Notes: a model not told the origin generated them from the letters alone. A DNA stretch of 64,000 nucleotides from Drosophila miranda (GCF_003369915.1 NC_046673.1:11268001-11332000); one strand, 5' to 3'; positions 21,101-32,941 are shown, counted from the first letter of the stretch. Numbers and translations: made by a program.

Positions 21101-23221
21101 AAGGCTTGAGTTATGTGCCGCTCACCTTCTAGCAGACCTTTGTCAGCGAATCAAATCACTGCTCAAGGTTCCAATTGATAAAATGATATTCTGGTCAGAT
21201 TCAGAAGTTACTCTTCATTGGATCAGATCCCACCCTTCGTCGTTGTCAACATTCGTTGCGAACCGAGTAGCGGAGATTCAAGATTGGTCAAGTGAAGCTA
21301 CGTGGCGGCATGTGCCAACAAAACAGAACCCAGCAGACATAGTTTCGAGAGGTTGTGACGTAGAGGAAATCGTGCAGTCGATCTGGTTTGGTGGACCAGA
21401 GTTCTTAAAGTTTGAAGAAGAGAGCTGGCCCAGAAATCCACACTTCGAGCTTTCCGAAGAAGAGATACAGATGGAAAGTCGGAAGAAATCGGTCGGACTG
21501 ACCGTCGCGGCCAAGCCAAATTACTTAGTGGATGTAATCGAGGGATACTCGTCACACCTCAAACTGCTAAGAGTGTTCGTTTTCGTGTTCCGCTTCATCC
21601 GAAAATGCAAAGACAAAAGTCTCAACTTTGGATAAATTCCGTCATCCGTAGAATACGACGAGGCGTTTCTAAAAATAGTCGAAATAACACAGAAAAATGA
21701 GTCTCAAGAAGATATTGAAAGGGTTCGTAAAGGCACCAAGTTAGGCCCCAGTCTTCAGCGCTTGAATCCCTTCATCCATGAAGAGGCTGGGACATGGTGC
21801 TCTTTTTCGTTGTTGCGAGTTGGGGGGCGACTAGTTAACGCTCCTATGTCATATAATGCCAAGTTTCCCTTGTTATTGACAAAACGCTCGCAGTTTGTGC
21901 AGACATACGTTCGCTATCTGCATCAAACGAATTTTCATGCCGGCCCACGAGCACTCGTGAGTATCCTTAGACAGCGCATTTGGATAGTGAATTTTGATTT
22001 TTGTGGCCCAGTCTATACGACTCTGAAAATTCGTGGAAGGCCCCCTTATAAGTCCTACATAGCGTTATTTGTCTGTTTTGCGTCCAAGGCGGTTCATTTA
22101 GAAATTGTCTCCGATTTGACGACTAATTCCTTCTTGTTGGCATTCCAAAGGTTCGTCGGTCGTCGAGGATGTCCGCAACGCGTGAACTGCGACAACGCGA
22201 CAAATTTCGTCGGAGCAAGTCGCCACTTCAGCGAACTGCGGAGGAAGATAGAGGCGGAAGCGGACGCGATACGCGAATTTGCGTCAAGAAGCGGGTGCGA
22301 GTTTGCCTTCATACCGCCTCGAGCACCGCACATGGGCGGACTTTGGGAGGCCGGTGTGAAGTCTGCCAAGGGCCTACTCCTACGGGCAGTCGGAAGCGCT
22401 CTCCTCACCGCAGAGGAGCTGGAGACCGTGCTGGTCGGGATCGAGGCGGTACGTAACTCGCGCCCGCTAGGACCCCTAAGCCCAGACCCAAGCGACGGAG
22501 ACGCGCTGACTCCCGGGCACCTGCTGACAGGCGGGCCGCTCATCGCACCCCCAGCACCCAGGACCCCGGACCAGGAGGGTCTGAGCTGCTTAAAGCGATG
22601 GCGGCTTGTCTCGTCAGCCAGGCAAATGTTCTGGCAGTGATGGTCCCGGGAGTATGTGCTGGGATTGCAAATAAGATGCAAGTGGCACCAGGAGGAGCCA
22701 AACATAAAGGAAGGCGACCTCGTAATCGTCGCCGAGGACAACCTGCCCCTCAACAGTGGCTCCTCGGAAGGGTGGTCGGAACAACCGCCGGGCAGGACGG
22801 AAGGGTCAGAGTGGTCGACCTAAGGACGAGCAGCGGAGCCACGTTCAGGAGGCCAATCCACAAGTTGGCGCTTCTGCCAATGGTTTGAAGCCTTCCAGGC
22901 CTTCAGCGGGACCGGTGTAGCGCCATTTGGATAATAATAATTGTTATTAGGATAGTATTTCATGAAGTCTAGTTTAAGTTAGGCTAGGGCAAAGCGGTAG
23001 CGCAATAAAAGCTCGCTCTCTCGCTCTTGGCGAATTCGCCCCGCTTTGCCACCGTAGGTAAGGTAGACACAGAAGAAATTGTTTTAATATATGAAGGAAG
23101 TCGAGAAAAATCCATGAAAACGAACGCACGCACTCCTTTTTTTCGTCGTATTAAAATACAAAATTGCAGTCACCCAAGTTGTTTCGGTATCTTTATTTAG
23201 AAAAACTATTCTAAAATTTCA
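18112..23221 (+). mobile_element. BEL/Pao LTR-retroelement fossil, partial
   Basis: A BEL/Pao-family element fossil with only one terminal repeat recognised. Parts in order: gag-like region, zinc knuckles (CSYCNAKGHLLTDC and C-rich partners), aspartic protease (LLDSGSQTNF), reverse transcriptase (FYVDDML), RNase H (HAFADAS), then an integrase part, and the 3' LTR. It is broken, with a small number of breaks. The long remaining frames and close likeness to the copies at 38388 and 49906 suggest a young insertion. The joints with exon Q on the left and Mtch on the right are the same in all three copies, and no target-site duplication is seen. Confidence 0.85.
22916..23221 (+). repeat. Terminal repeat (LTR) of the BEL/Pao fossil
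   Basis: About 306 bases starting TGTAGCGCC and ending TTTCA, in the TG..CA form of LTRs. It lies after the coding region and meets Mtch directly. Matching blocks are at 38388-38693 and 49906-50211. Confidence 0.65.
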
Positions 23222-23822
23222 GATGGTTTGGCCCATAGTTTTGTAGACATTTTCGCAACCTATAAACTGGGCGATCTGGCGAGTCAAGACTACAGTAAAC
23301 GGCTGCGTGACGACCAGATTCAAGGTCAAGCGGATGCTTCTGACTAGCAAGTTCCATGAGACATCCTTCACAGAAGTCCCAGTCGTATGGGTGAGTTTGC
23401 GAGTTTCCAGACCCATCGCCGCCATAGCTGCCTCCATCAGGTAGGAAGTAAAATTTCCCGCGATGCTCGCCTTGAGACCCCGAAAGAGGGCGAAGAATCC
23501 ATCGCTCTGATGACCCAATGAGGTGTTGCGCCCCAGGAAGAAGACTGCGCGATCCGAGCAATCCCAGCCGGACAATCTCACCAGGAAAAGGTTCAAAGCC
23601 CAGTTGCATCAATACACCGGCATGATGGAACGGGTGCATCAGCGTAGTCCAAAGTACCCCCGTGCAGAAAAATTCCAAAAGGTCATTGAGTCCATCCTGT
23701 TCGATTATCCTGTTGTTATTCTGCAGCGGGCCCTCTCCAGGCTCAATGTGCTCCGGCCCATTAAGGGCCACCATGTCCAGAATTTCATTAATGTCGAAGC
23801 GACCGGCAACCAGGAGATGAAG
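23222..23822 (-). pseudogene. Mtch: Mtch fragment, both ends lost
   Basis: This covers residues about 56-257. The 3' half is replaced by the BEL/Pao fossil at KTMGQTI, and the 5' end by the Helitron fusion. It carries the 5-bp deletion after HLIG. Confidence 0.8.
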
Positions 23823-24007
23823 GTTTTCTCGTATCCTCAATATTGTGGATGCAACAGATTTTCGTCCTTTGTGAGGGCGGAAGGGGGTGGGGCGATATTT
23901 TGAGATATACGTTTTATAGTGAGATCTAACAGGAGTGCGAATACCAAATTTGGTTACTCTAGCGTTAATAGTCTCTGAGATTTGTGAATATCCCCAGATT
24001 TTCGTCC
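23823..24007 (-). mobile_element. Helitron-like fragment, short remnant
   Basis: Only the last 185 bases of the usual 850-base fragment remain. They end at CCCAGATTTTCGTCC and are joined directly to the acceptor in front of orf M. Confidence 0.6.
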
Positions 24008-24040
24008 GAAACTAAGTTTTTTTTAGGAGATGTTGCCCCT

Positions 24041-24277
24041 ATGGAGCCCGAAACGATACTGAATTGTTTGATTTTTTCAATAGCTCGTATACTTTTACTT
24101 GTACTACGACTGGCTGTGAACCGAGCATGGCCTACTACAGCAATCCAATTTTTTGACAACGTGTTCTTGAGTGGATTTGAATGTCATGGCTTGATTTCGG
24201 CAGCTCTGATACTGTACAGTCTAGTACATTTCCGTTCTGCGACACCTGTTAGCACCGGGCTTAGCAATTCACATTAG
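24041..24277 (+). CDS. orf M, full-length form
   Basis: The ATG at 24041 follows the CTAAG-T8-AG acceptor. The product differs by a few residues (ILLLVLRLAVN). The frame is also open upstream into the Helitron remnant, which is chance. Confidence 0.35.
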   Translation: MEPETILNCLIFSIARILLLVLRLAVNRAWPTTAIQFFDNVFLSGFECHGLISAALILYSLVHFRSATPVSTGLSNSH

Positions 24278-24395
24278 GGAAATACATGGGCGAAAGGAAA
24301 GCTTTTGTGAATCGTTTCTTAGTGCGAGGCTTAGAATTTGCCCACGTTGTTCAAAACAAGCAGAATTGACATAACAAGAGTAGACCCCCAATCAT

Positions 24396-24707
24396 TTATG
24401 CATGTCCTGACTGGGCCTGCGATACGGTCTGGGCCTCCCACTTCTTGATCTCCTGATCGATACAAACGCTTTGCCAATCCACTGGGCCCCCAAGAGAACG
24501 GTCCTCGATAGGTATCGGGCCATGGTCCCGTCCTATGAATTGTTTTCGTCTGACTAGTGGTATGACAATATTAATAGTAATAGCATACACAATAATCTCA
24601 GTTGCTATGGCAGGCAACCAAACGGGTACTCCTATTATTCGTCTCTTACGATTCCATGGCGATGGTATAAATATACCGTGAAGGCTAGCAGTGATCCGCT
24701 GTTGCAC
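24396..24707 (-). CDS. exon Q copy, open
   Basis: 103 codons, SPWNRK type, Q-S-V-C-I-D variant. It lies downstream of the only intact Mtch, so this is the best place to look for its missing upstream exons. The 158 bp between Mtch stop and exon Q end in the acceptor. Confidence 0.45.
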   Translation of the reverse strand: MQQRITASLHGIFIPSPWNRKRRIIGVPVWLPAIATEIIVYAITINIVIPLVRRKQFIGRDHGPIPIEDRSLGGPVDWQSVCIDQEIKKWEAQTVSQAQSGHA

Positions 24708-24865
24708 CTGTCAAATGAAATACCTCCTTTAGCTATCAAGGGAGTGTGAAAAGTTACAGGATCTATGGAAAATATCATTGTAACAAAGAATCAATTGAAG
24801 TAGACAATTCTTGTTTATTTTGTTCAACAAATAGCTGGAAAAAAAGGGCTGAGCCAACTCTGTGC

Positions 24866-26035
24866 TTATTTCGGGCGTCCGATCAAGTCATGCAGCCCCT
24901 TGACAGGCACCGTACGCCAGAAAAGAACGCCCCCACGGTGGTAGAATCCACTACCTTGATGTATATCATAGAAGCACTTAGTCCAGTGTTCATAGTGCGG
25001 CATTTGAGACGGCATTGCAGCAGCCAAGGGGGACCCTTGAACATCCATACAGGTGCCCACCACTGACAACGGGTGCAGAGCGTACGAGGACGAAATATTG
25101 ACTATTACCTCGCTGAGTACCTGAATGGTGCTGTGTTGCGGCCCATAGTGGAAGAAGAGAGCCGTCGCGACAGTGGTGACTGCCATGATGCCTATATTGC
25201 GCAGCAGGCGGGGCACAAAGCCGGCGTAGAAACCGGCCACGCCTTCTTCGGTGAATATCTTGAAGATGGTTTGGCCCATAGTTTTGTAGACGTTTTCGCA
25301 ACCTATAAACTGGGCGATCTGGCGAGTCAAGACTACAGTAAACGGCTGCGTGACGACCAGATTCAAGGTCAATCGGATGCTTCTGACTAGCAAGTTCCAT
25401 GAGACATCCTTCACAGAAGTCCCAGTCGTATGGGTGAGTTTGCGAGTTTCCAGACCCATCGCCGCCATAGCTGCCTCCATCAGGTAGGAAGTAAAATTTC
25501 CCGCGATGCTCGCCTTGAGACCCCGAAAGAGGGCGAAGAATCCATCGCTCTGATGGATGTACCCAATGAGGTGTTGCGCCCCAGGAAGAAGACTGCGCGA
25601 TCCGAGCAATCCCAGCCGGACAATCTCACCAGGAAAAGGTTCAAAGCCCAGTTGCATCAATACACCGGCATGATGGAACGGGTGCATCAGCGTAGTCCAA
25701 AGTACCTCCGTGCAGAAAAATTCCAAAAGGTCATTGAGTCCATCCTGTTCGATTATCCTGTTGTTATTCTGCAGCGGGCCCTCTCCAGGCTCAATGTGGT
25801 CCGGCCCATTAAGGGCCACCATGTCCAGAATTTCATTAATGTCGAAGCGACCGGCAACCAGGCGATGAAGGCCCTGCTCAGGATCCCATAAGTGAAGGCC
25901 ATCCTCTACGTAGCTCCCATCGCCAGCACCGTTGTTCCGCAAAGGGATCACGGCCAAAACCAAGTCGTCTTCGATATCCAGGAGCACAAAATAGTCTTCC
26001 CCCTCGATCCGGAATTCAGGGCGATTTCCAGACAT
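24866..26035 (-). CDS. Mtch: Mitochondrial carrier homologue (MTCH1/2 family), only intact copy
   Basis: 389 codons, ATG at 26035, one exon. MTCH proteins are divergent SLC25-fold proteins of the outer mitochondrial membrane; MTCH2 acts as an insertase for helical membrane proteins. The acidic N-terminal part (residues 1-60) has no clear match. Three degenerate carrier repeats follow: HPFHHAGVLMQLG (118-130) with GFFALFRGLKAS (165-176), QPFTVVLTRQIAQF (230-243) with GFYAGFVPRLL (268-278), and HPLSVVGTCMD (321-331) with GFYHRGGVLFWR (363-374). It keeps YIHQ after HLIG where most cassette copies have lost 5 bp. The first 55 codons exist only here. It borders single-copy DNA, so it is probably the source copy or the closest to it. 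A lone exon suggests it may be a retrocopy-type or testis-type paralogue, which is inference. Confidence 0.85.
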   Translation of the reverse strand: MSGNRPEFRIEGEDYFVLLDIEDDLVLAVIPLRNNGAGDGSYVEDGLHLWDPEQGLHRLVAGRFDINEILDMVALNGPDHIEPGEGPLQNNNRIIEQDGLNDLLEFFCTEVLWTTLMHPFHHAGVLMQLGFEPFPGEIVRLGLLGSRSLLPGAQHLIGYIHQSDGFFALFRGLKASIAGNFTSYLMEAAMAAMGLETRKLTHTTGTSVKDVSWNLLVRSIRLTLNLVVTQPFTVVLTRQIAQFIGCENVYKTMGQTIFKIFTEEGVAGFYAGFVPRLLRNIGIMAVTTVATALFFHYGPQHSTIQVLSEVIVNISSSYALHPLSVVGTCMDVQGSPLAAAMPSQMPHYEHWTKCFYDIHQGSGFYHRGGVLFWRTVPVKGLHDLIGRPK

Positions 26036-26252
26036 ATTTCCGTTGATTTGAAAAAAATTGTTTCGAATAGTGTTTTTCTTTTTTTTTTATAAAGAAACTT
26101 ACCCAATTTTGAGAAAAAAATTTAGTTATGAAGTATATCGGTAGTTGTGCTTCTGTCGAGCGAAAAAAGTATACTGATACTTTTCAATTCTTGGGTTCTG
26201 AAATTAGAATTTTAAGTCTTACATTATAATGCACTGCTTTCTACGAACACAA

Positions 26253-26320
26253 AAAAATATATATTAATATATGCATACATATATACATACATACTTACGT
26301 ATATGTACATATGTATAGAC
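26253..26320. repeat. AT/CATA microsatellite
   Basis: Alternating ATAT and ACATACATAC runs upstream of Mtch. Confidence 0.7.
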
Positions 26321-26419
26321 GACGGTCGTGCAGAGTTAAGTTGAAGGTTAAAAAAAAACTAATAGCGGCAATGGCCGCGGATTTTAGAATTTAGTATTTT
26401 TAAACAAATATGATTAAGT

Positions 26420-26645
26420 GTGATATCATAGGAGTTTGCATCCAAAATTGGGGTGCTCTAGTTCTTATTACCTCTGAGAGCTGGGCGTCAAACAAGGCGG
26501 ACAGACGGACAGACAGACATGGCTATATCGACTCAACTATTGATGTTGAACAAGAATTTAATATATACTTTATGGGCTCGGAAACACTTCCTTCTGGGTG
26601 TTGCACACATCCACTTCCGTCACTCTTCAAGTCAAGGGTATAATA
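26420..26645 (-). mobile_element. Old, diverged mini-me/DINE-1-like copy
   Basis: Read on the minus strand it has TACCCTTGA, then CCAGAAGGAAGTGTTTCCGA, a TATATT stretch, a short (GTCY)n tract (about 26500-26520) and GAGCTAGAG-like rests. These are the same landmarks as the cassette element but strongly diverged, so it is an older independent insertion. Confidence 0.55.
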
Positions 26646-29057
26646 ATAGAATAGTATAGAGCCAAGGGAAACAGCAAAATCAGAAGATATTTTTACCAAA
26701 TGATAATTGATCATTTAGAGCAGTTTTGTAAAATATTGGGCAATGCAAGTAGGAATAAATAAAGCAAAGCAAACAGAAAAGGGCTTCTTTAAAAATATAT
26801 AAGAAACTTAATCTTTGAAGAAACAGCGTATATTCGGCACACTTTCTGGGATGAACATATTGCAGGAAGAATGTTGAAAAATATAGCCAAAGAAAGCCCT
26901 CAACATGTATCGGTCCCAACTCTATTTAGCAGAATTTGTACTCTTTGAGAGTTCCAGTTAGGGAAAGTGTCTTAAATATATGTGTGAAACCGACGCTGAA
27001 TGAAGCACTACCTAAAGAAGCAAAGAGTAACTATTCCTGAAGATATTTTCTTAAGGGATTACCTATATTAAATATATATACATATAATACATATAGGTCG
27101 ATCGGTCGCAGTTGTTTTTTAATTTGTTGAATTTCTTTATTGTCGATTTAACTTTTATTTAATTTTTTGCTGTTTGGAAAATTTAAAATTCTCTTTTCCT
27201 CCCTCTTGTTGTTCCTTCTCCCACTCGTTTACTCTTCTCTTGATTACAAATCCCAGAGAATCCACCGACGAACTCCCTCGTAGCCACCACGCAATCGGCC
27301 TCAACCGTCCGCTCGCTTGCTTTACAACATGAAATTTCAATTAGGCTGACCCCGATGCCCTTTGCTGTTTTTCTGGTCAATTTACTGCAGCCAGACGTAT
27401 TGGCAGCCCGCCACCCAGCACCCATCTCCGCCTCTTGGTCATCCTCACCCATTTCCCATTAGGTTGCAATTTTTTTGAATATCATGGAGAAACTTTTGAT
27501 GTTAAAATCAAGGCAAGGGGCACAGCAGCACCACCAACGAAAACCATTGTGCAGGGATAAAGGAACGTTTATTTTAACCAAATAAATGCACGCCTGCGGG
27601 ACATATCTGGGAGAATAGAAATCGGGAGAATTCTTCCGTAAATAAAAGAATGCTTTACTGGGAACGTTCGCTGAGGAGAATTGGGCTCGATTGACCTTGA
27701 GCATGGATGCCAACATATTTAGCTATGATCTTCATCCGCAGTGCAATTTTTCACTTACTTGGCCAAAGGTTGCGACGGCCGAAGCGTGCACCCGAATGAA
27801 TGGGCCATTTTGTGGCCTCCAGAGCACTTTCGCACACCACCCATGCCCATGGGCTCCTCCTGCCCCCAATCCAATCCAATCCCGTCCAACCAACTGAAAG
27901 CAAATGCAACTTATGCGACACGCACAGTTGATTAACAATGTTGCAATTTTTGAACCGAGCCAAATACGTCGAAGTCCCGCAGCCATGGCCATGGCCGTGC
28001 TTTCGAATCCCCTGGCAGGCGTCTGGCGACCAACTCCAACAACTGCCCTCCCTCACAGGCACACGCACGATTATTGCACATCACTAATTAGTGATGTGTG
28101 CGACGCATCGCGCCTACAATTTTAGATCATGAGTACGAGGACGAGGAGGAGGAGGAGGAGGATACGGTGGAACTGGCAGAAGCGAGACCTGACGTTGACA
28201 TTCCACTAACAGTGAAATTGTTTTCCAAATCCTAAGCTTGCATGTTAGCCACAAGCAACAACAGTACGGAATTCGGCCAGGGAGTGGATAGCCGGTGGCG
28301 GACTGGGGCTGGAGGCTGGAGACTGGGGACTGGGGGCCAGGGGTCGGGGGTCGGGGCGAACCACGAACGGCAGCAGCGAATGAATGGCAATGAATGCGAC
28401 ACTGGACACGGACACTAGGCCTGCTCCGACCACTTTCAGCGCCATGGCCATGGCCATGCATCACCGACGCCAGCCTTGCCACGTTGCAGCAGATCCCACG
28501 TTGCATGTGCGTGTGTGGTAAATAGTGAACTGTTCGCCATCCCCTACCCTCTACCTTCCACAGATGAGTGTACTCTTCTCTGTACTCTATCTGGAAAGAG
28601 ATCATCATCTATTATCCATTGGTTGGTTTTTTCTAGAAGTACTCTATACTGAGGAAGAAATTATCTTTTATTCTCATTAATTGCATGTACAACATAACCG
28701 TACGATAATTCATTCACTCTCAAACGGTTCTTATATGTATATTCATATATTCCATTTATTGCCCATCCAAATCAGTTTCAGTAAGGGAAACCTCCATGAG
28801 GTTTACTTGAGTGCGACAAAATTCGCACTTCTTGTTGCATTTGCACTCTAAAATTTTTTGTTGCATTTTCGAGGGAGGAGAGGACACTGTGTGGGCTGGC
28901 GCTCTGCCTGTCGGGGGATTAAAACTGCCGGATGCAGTGCGGAAATCAAAATGCTATGGCGGCCAGCCATCGGACACAACTGACGAGCGTTCCATCCGCC
29001 GGCCGCACTCCTACTCCTCCCGGCAGCAGCACAAAAATACCAAACCAAATGGAATCA

Positions 29058-29160
29058 GAGTTGGAATGGGAATTGGAATGGGAATGGGAATAGGCATGGG
29101 AATAGATGTAGATGTAGGCATAGGAGTCGGAATGGAATCGGAATCGGAATCGGTGGACCG
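29058..29160 (+). repeat. GGAATG/GGAATC-type minisatellite
   Basis: Imperfect hexamer runs of GGAATG, GGAATC and GTAGAT. They give a G-M-G-I reading frame that looks coding but is repeat-driven. Confidence 0.7.
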
Positions 29161-30490
29161 ATCGGGGCGGTAATAGAAGTTTAAATGGCAACTAATCGCA
29201 AAAGGCAGGACTCCTGCCAGTCCTGCCAGAGCGAAGCGAGCACGATGCTGGCCATGGCCACGTTTAGATAGCCATGTGGAGGTGTTTGCATAATGAATGA
29301 GCCCCAGCCAACAGCTAAATCTGCGGCTTCTGAACTAGAAAATGGGTAGCAGCAGCAGCAGCGTCCACAGTTTTGGTTTCAGTTTGGGTTTCGGGCGGCT
29401 CCAGACACCAGTTCACGCACAAGACAATGAAATCAAACAACAAAACGCAAATGCGATCAATTACAGTTGGTGAATTTTAACGGAAAATGGCCAGAAAGCC
29501 GAGAGCTGCAACTGCAATTGTTGTGCATTTGCAGCGAGCAGTTAAGTGAATGATGATTCCACTGCCACACAGAGAGATGGCTCGCTGCCGCTTCTTCTCT
29601 CCATGCGACACATAAAATTATGACTGCCAGGGATCCGGAGCGGCAAAGGCGGTTGGGCTCTGGGATGGGACCCCGGTAAGGCAACAAGTCATTATTGTAA
29701 TTACGTTAATACCCCTAACGCACACGTTACATTGCATCAGATCTCCCCCAGAGAGAGTGGGAATGCGGGAAGGAGAGGAAGGAGCAGCTGCCACAACGTA
29801 CGTGCCCCAAGGATTGGAAGCAGCAACAACAACAAGAGGGACTTAACTGCTTGACAGCCTTACGCCCGGAAGTCTGTCAATTTGCGTATAATTTGTTTAT
29901 GAGCTTCACACACACTCACTTCCATACATATGCAGATACGCCTCTGGAGCGGATGCGGAAGCTGAGAGAATCTGAGCAAGGAAACGTTTTGATTACATTC
30001 CATTCCATGTGCCAAGCTTTTGACACAATCGTTGGCTGGCATTTTTAGGCATATTCAGAATACAAAATGAGTCTGACGAAGTGAACGTGAAACTATTCAA
30101 TTAAATGTGTCGAAATCTCGCCGAATGCAATCTCAGCCGAAAAGTGTCCATATATGCAATAATATGCGCATATAACAACAAAAACATTTTTCAGCTTGGG
30201 TATATTTCCCCTGTAGGCGAAAAGTGTCCCCACCGTGACACATCAAAATAAAGTACTAGATCAAACGTAATTTCTTTTTAACTTTACACGTAGCACCGTG
30301 AATACAATAAGTATATTCACGTTATTCTAAGAAAGCTACGAATCGAGTTATAACCCATCGGATAATAAGAAAAACAGGAGGTCCACTATTGGTTGTCTTT
30401 CGCTACAGCTGAGCCAATTGTGGATACATTTCTATATTTTAGTCATTTACTAGTTAGTTAGTTACTACTCTTCTCAGATATTACATTTAT

Positions 30491-30720
30491 AGCCCGATAC
30501 TTAGCGAGGATCGTACTCTTGGGAGCCCAGTCGATTGGCAAGGCGTTCGCGAAGACGGTTTGTGAGGAGGTCGAAGTTTACAGAGAGGCAGCCCGGGTGC
30601 CAATCAGAAAAAGGCATGCACATCCCATCGAAGGTCGTTCGGGCCAAGGAACGTATCGATCCGTAGATCAAGAAGTGGGAGGCCCAGACCGAATCGCAGG
30701 CCCAGTCAGGACATGCATAA
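30491..30720 (+). pseudogene. exon Q remnant, diverged, with extra 105 bases
   Basis: The last part of exon Q from CCCGATAC to the usual stop. It has many more substitutions than the cassette copies, and about 105 extra bases (30548-30652) where cassettes have a single T. In the exon Q frame a TGA appears soon after entering the extra block. It marks the left edge of the right-hand array and may be an older or parental state. Confidence 0.55.
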
Positions 30721-30838
30721 ATGATTGGAGGTCTACTCTTGTTATGTCAATTCTGCTTGTTTTGAACAACATGGGCAAATTCTAAGCCTCGCACTAAGAA
30801 ACGATTCACAAAAGCTTTCCTTTCGCCCATGTATTTCC

Positions 30839-31075
30839 CTAATGTGAATTGCTAAGCCCGGTGCTCACAGGTGTCGCAGAACGGAAATGTACTAGACTGT
30901 ACAGTATCAGAGCTGCCGAAATCAAGCCATGACATTCAAATCCACTCAAGAACACGTTGTCAAAAAATTGGATTGCTGTAGTAGGCCATGCTCGGTTCAA
31001 AACCAGTCGTAGTACAAGTGAAAGTATACGAGCTATTGAAAAAATCAAACAATTCAGTATCGTTTCGGGCTCCAT
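30839..31075 (-). CDS. orf M, full-length form
   Basis: 78 codons. The TAG stop is at the left end and the ATG at 31075, with the acceptor beyond it at about 31100. The 80 bases missing in short forms are present here. Confidence 0.35.
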   Translation of the reverse strand: MEPETILNCLIFSIARILSLVLRLVLNRAWPTTAIQFFDNVFLSGFECHGLISAALILYSLVHFRSATPVSTGLSNSH

Positions 31076-31234
31076 AAGGGCAACATCTCCTAAAAAAACT
31101 TAGTTTCGGTTATATTAATGAACTATACATCCGATCGCGTTTTATACATTTACTGACGCTAGAAGTCAGCAACGAGCTGAACTTGTAGATAGGCAACGCC
31201 ATCAGAACTAAGTTTATAAAAAACCTATGCGTGT

Positions 31235-32124
31235 CATGTGGGGTTGTTCCGTTTGTTTGATCGCAACCGCGCTAGTCCAGTTCGCTCTTCCTCTTCGTCG
31301 CTTGTATACTGATGCATGCTTGTTCCGCTAACACCCCCACACGTACAGAAGATGTGGCCTGCATTAGATCTTGGTCAGGGGCGTTTCGATTCTCGTATAG
31401 CAGCACTAAGTGTTTCTTCGTAAATACGTGCCTCAGGAAATTCCACTTTAGTATGTTTTCGATCAGTTGCATAAACTATAGGAGTACAACACACTTCAGC
31501 AACCTTTTTTCCGTGCCCATAAAAGGACCAGCAACATATTTCACTTGGTCCTATAACATCTTTGATGAATAAAATGCGTTCGTTGAAACGCAGAGAGAGC
31601 TTGTCGAAAAGTTCAATATTTTTTAATAAATTGTCATCGGATGTGCTTGTGTATGAATACTTGTTGTTTTGTCGCTGCACCACTAAAATAACAGCCGGTT
31701 TCGAAGACGCGCTGATTAGAAGTTGTTGCTCTTTTTGCGAAGTTATCAATGGAATGCGGCAAATAGGTTTTGGCTCAATGTGTGCATATAGTGCCCGTTC
31801 ACATGACAATGCAAGCTCGGTAATGCAGTAGTATTTTGATTCTGCAAGTAGCTCAGCTATTTATTTGTTAGTTTCGGGCAATGGGACACTGCCATCGCGC
31901 AAGAAGTTGAGTATGATTCCAAAATGGTTTCCACAGCGATCTATTAGTATCCAACCTTCTGAATCAGTTAGCACCTCCATGCGACCACTAAACATAGCGC
32001 TTAGCATTGTATCATTATGCTTCGTCAGTGTTCCGATTGTAGTATAATATAAGCGACCACCAACATTCAGCTTGACATACTGAGACGAATGCCCTTTTAA
32101 CAGCACTTTCTGATCACCGGACAT
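31235..32124 (-). pseudogene. BTB (BACURD type) gene, full-length form, broken
   Basis: The ATG at 32124 and native C-terminal region down to the TGA at 31235-31237 are both present. It carries the GAA to TAA stop after PETNK (31861-31863), shared with 14644-15240, and a 2-bp loss in [10 protein letters not shown] (about 31410). [20 protein letters not shown] is in frame here. Together with base 1 and 16071 it shows what the amplified short forms lost. Confidence 0.75.
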
Positions 32125-32513
32125 GGCTTCAGACTGCTTGGCATGAAGCACAAATTGGTGGCTACTTTCTGCAGGTGCCAAAATCACTTTGTGTTAAAAA
32201 TAAAATTTTCCTAAAATTGAAAATGTGAAAAAAACCAGAAGAGCACTTACACAAATCGGCAGTTAAGGCTAATGGCAGACATTCTTAGACTTCGATATAG
32301 TGAGTGTTAAACAGCAGTGCTTCCGTCGTAGGCCAGTTTCGTTCCTCAATGCTCTTCGTTCTTCTTCTTGTCAGCCAAGACACATACACGCACAATGTCA
32401 TGCGACACAACGCGTTGCAACGCTGCTAGGAAAGCCCTGTAAACTGATGTGACGCTCTCCGTTGGATGGAACAACATTGGCAACACTGGCACACTCTTAT
32501 TTCGATATTTGAA

Positions 32514-32836
32514 ATGATGGCATCTTCTACTTCTACGAATCACAAGGCGACAACTCTGCTTAAACTGGCGAACAATCCTCTACTCTGGTACACAGCCATC
32601 CTTGACGGACAGCGTACAGCTTTTGACGGGTTAAGTTGAAGCCGTGGCAAATAGTGGATGCACCGCGAACTAATTTATCATTCCCCTTCACAGCTTTCCT
32701 AGGTTTTTATATCGTTAACATCCAAGAGGTTACTTCACGCAAATATTCACGCACTACACATTCACAATCTCTCGTTAAAAAACTCTGGGCTGATGGCGAG
32801 GCAGTTGGCATGGCGAACGCACATTTTAATGTTTAA
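32514..32836 (+). pseudogene. gene S copy with lost donor
   Basis: The exon 1 end reads GACGGGTTAAGT instead of GACGGGGTAAGT, so the GT donor is gone. The second exon and AATAAA are intact. Confidence 0.45.
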
Positions 32837-32941
32837 TTCTAGCATATTAATAAATATATTGAAAGAATTGACAATTGTTTTAATTAACCTTGAATTAATT
32901 GAACGGGTGGCTTTGGTTGCGAAAATTTGACAAATTGGGTG

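Larger units (their letters stand above)
26036..30490. other. Single-copy island without a convincing gene
   Basis: 4.45 kb not repeated elsewhere in the window. It begins as 5' flank of the intact Mtch (T-run near 26080), then AT-rich sequence. From about 27.7 to 29.9 kb the DNA is typical Drosophila non-coding sequence with GCCATGGCC, CAG and GGAATG runs. Several frames of 60-164 codons exist but are low-complexity or have overlapping rivals; none has splice or family support. It could be intron or intergenic DNA of a host locus. Confidence 0.6.

Noticed and set aside
22094-22753. 219-codon frame opposite to the BEL/Pao integrase part
   Set aside because: Antisense shadow in GC-rich fossil sequence.
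27691-28125. Several overlapping short frames on both strands near 27.7-28.1 kb
   Set aside because: Mutually exclusive frames of similar length in ordinary non-coding DNA; nothing favours any of them.
28114-28608. 164-codon minus-strand frame in the island
   Set aside because: Proline- and glycine-rich low-complexity product over GA- and GGA-rich DNA; rival frames are also open; no splice or family support.
28811-29173. 120-codon plus-strand frame in the island
   Set aside because: Its second half is driven by the GGAATG minisatellite; no recognisable domain.
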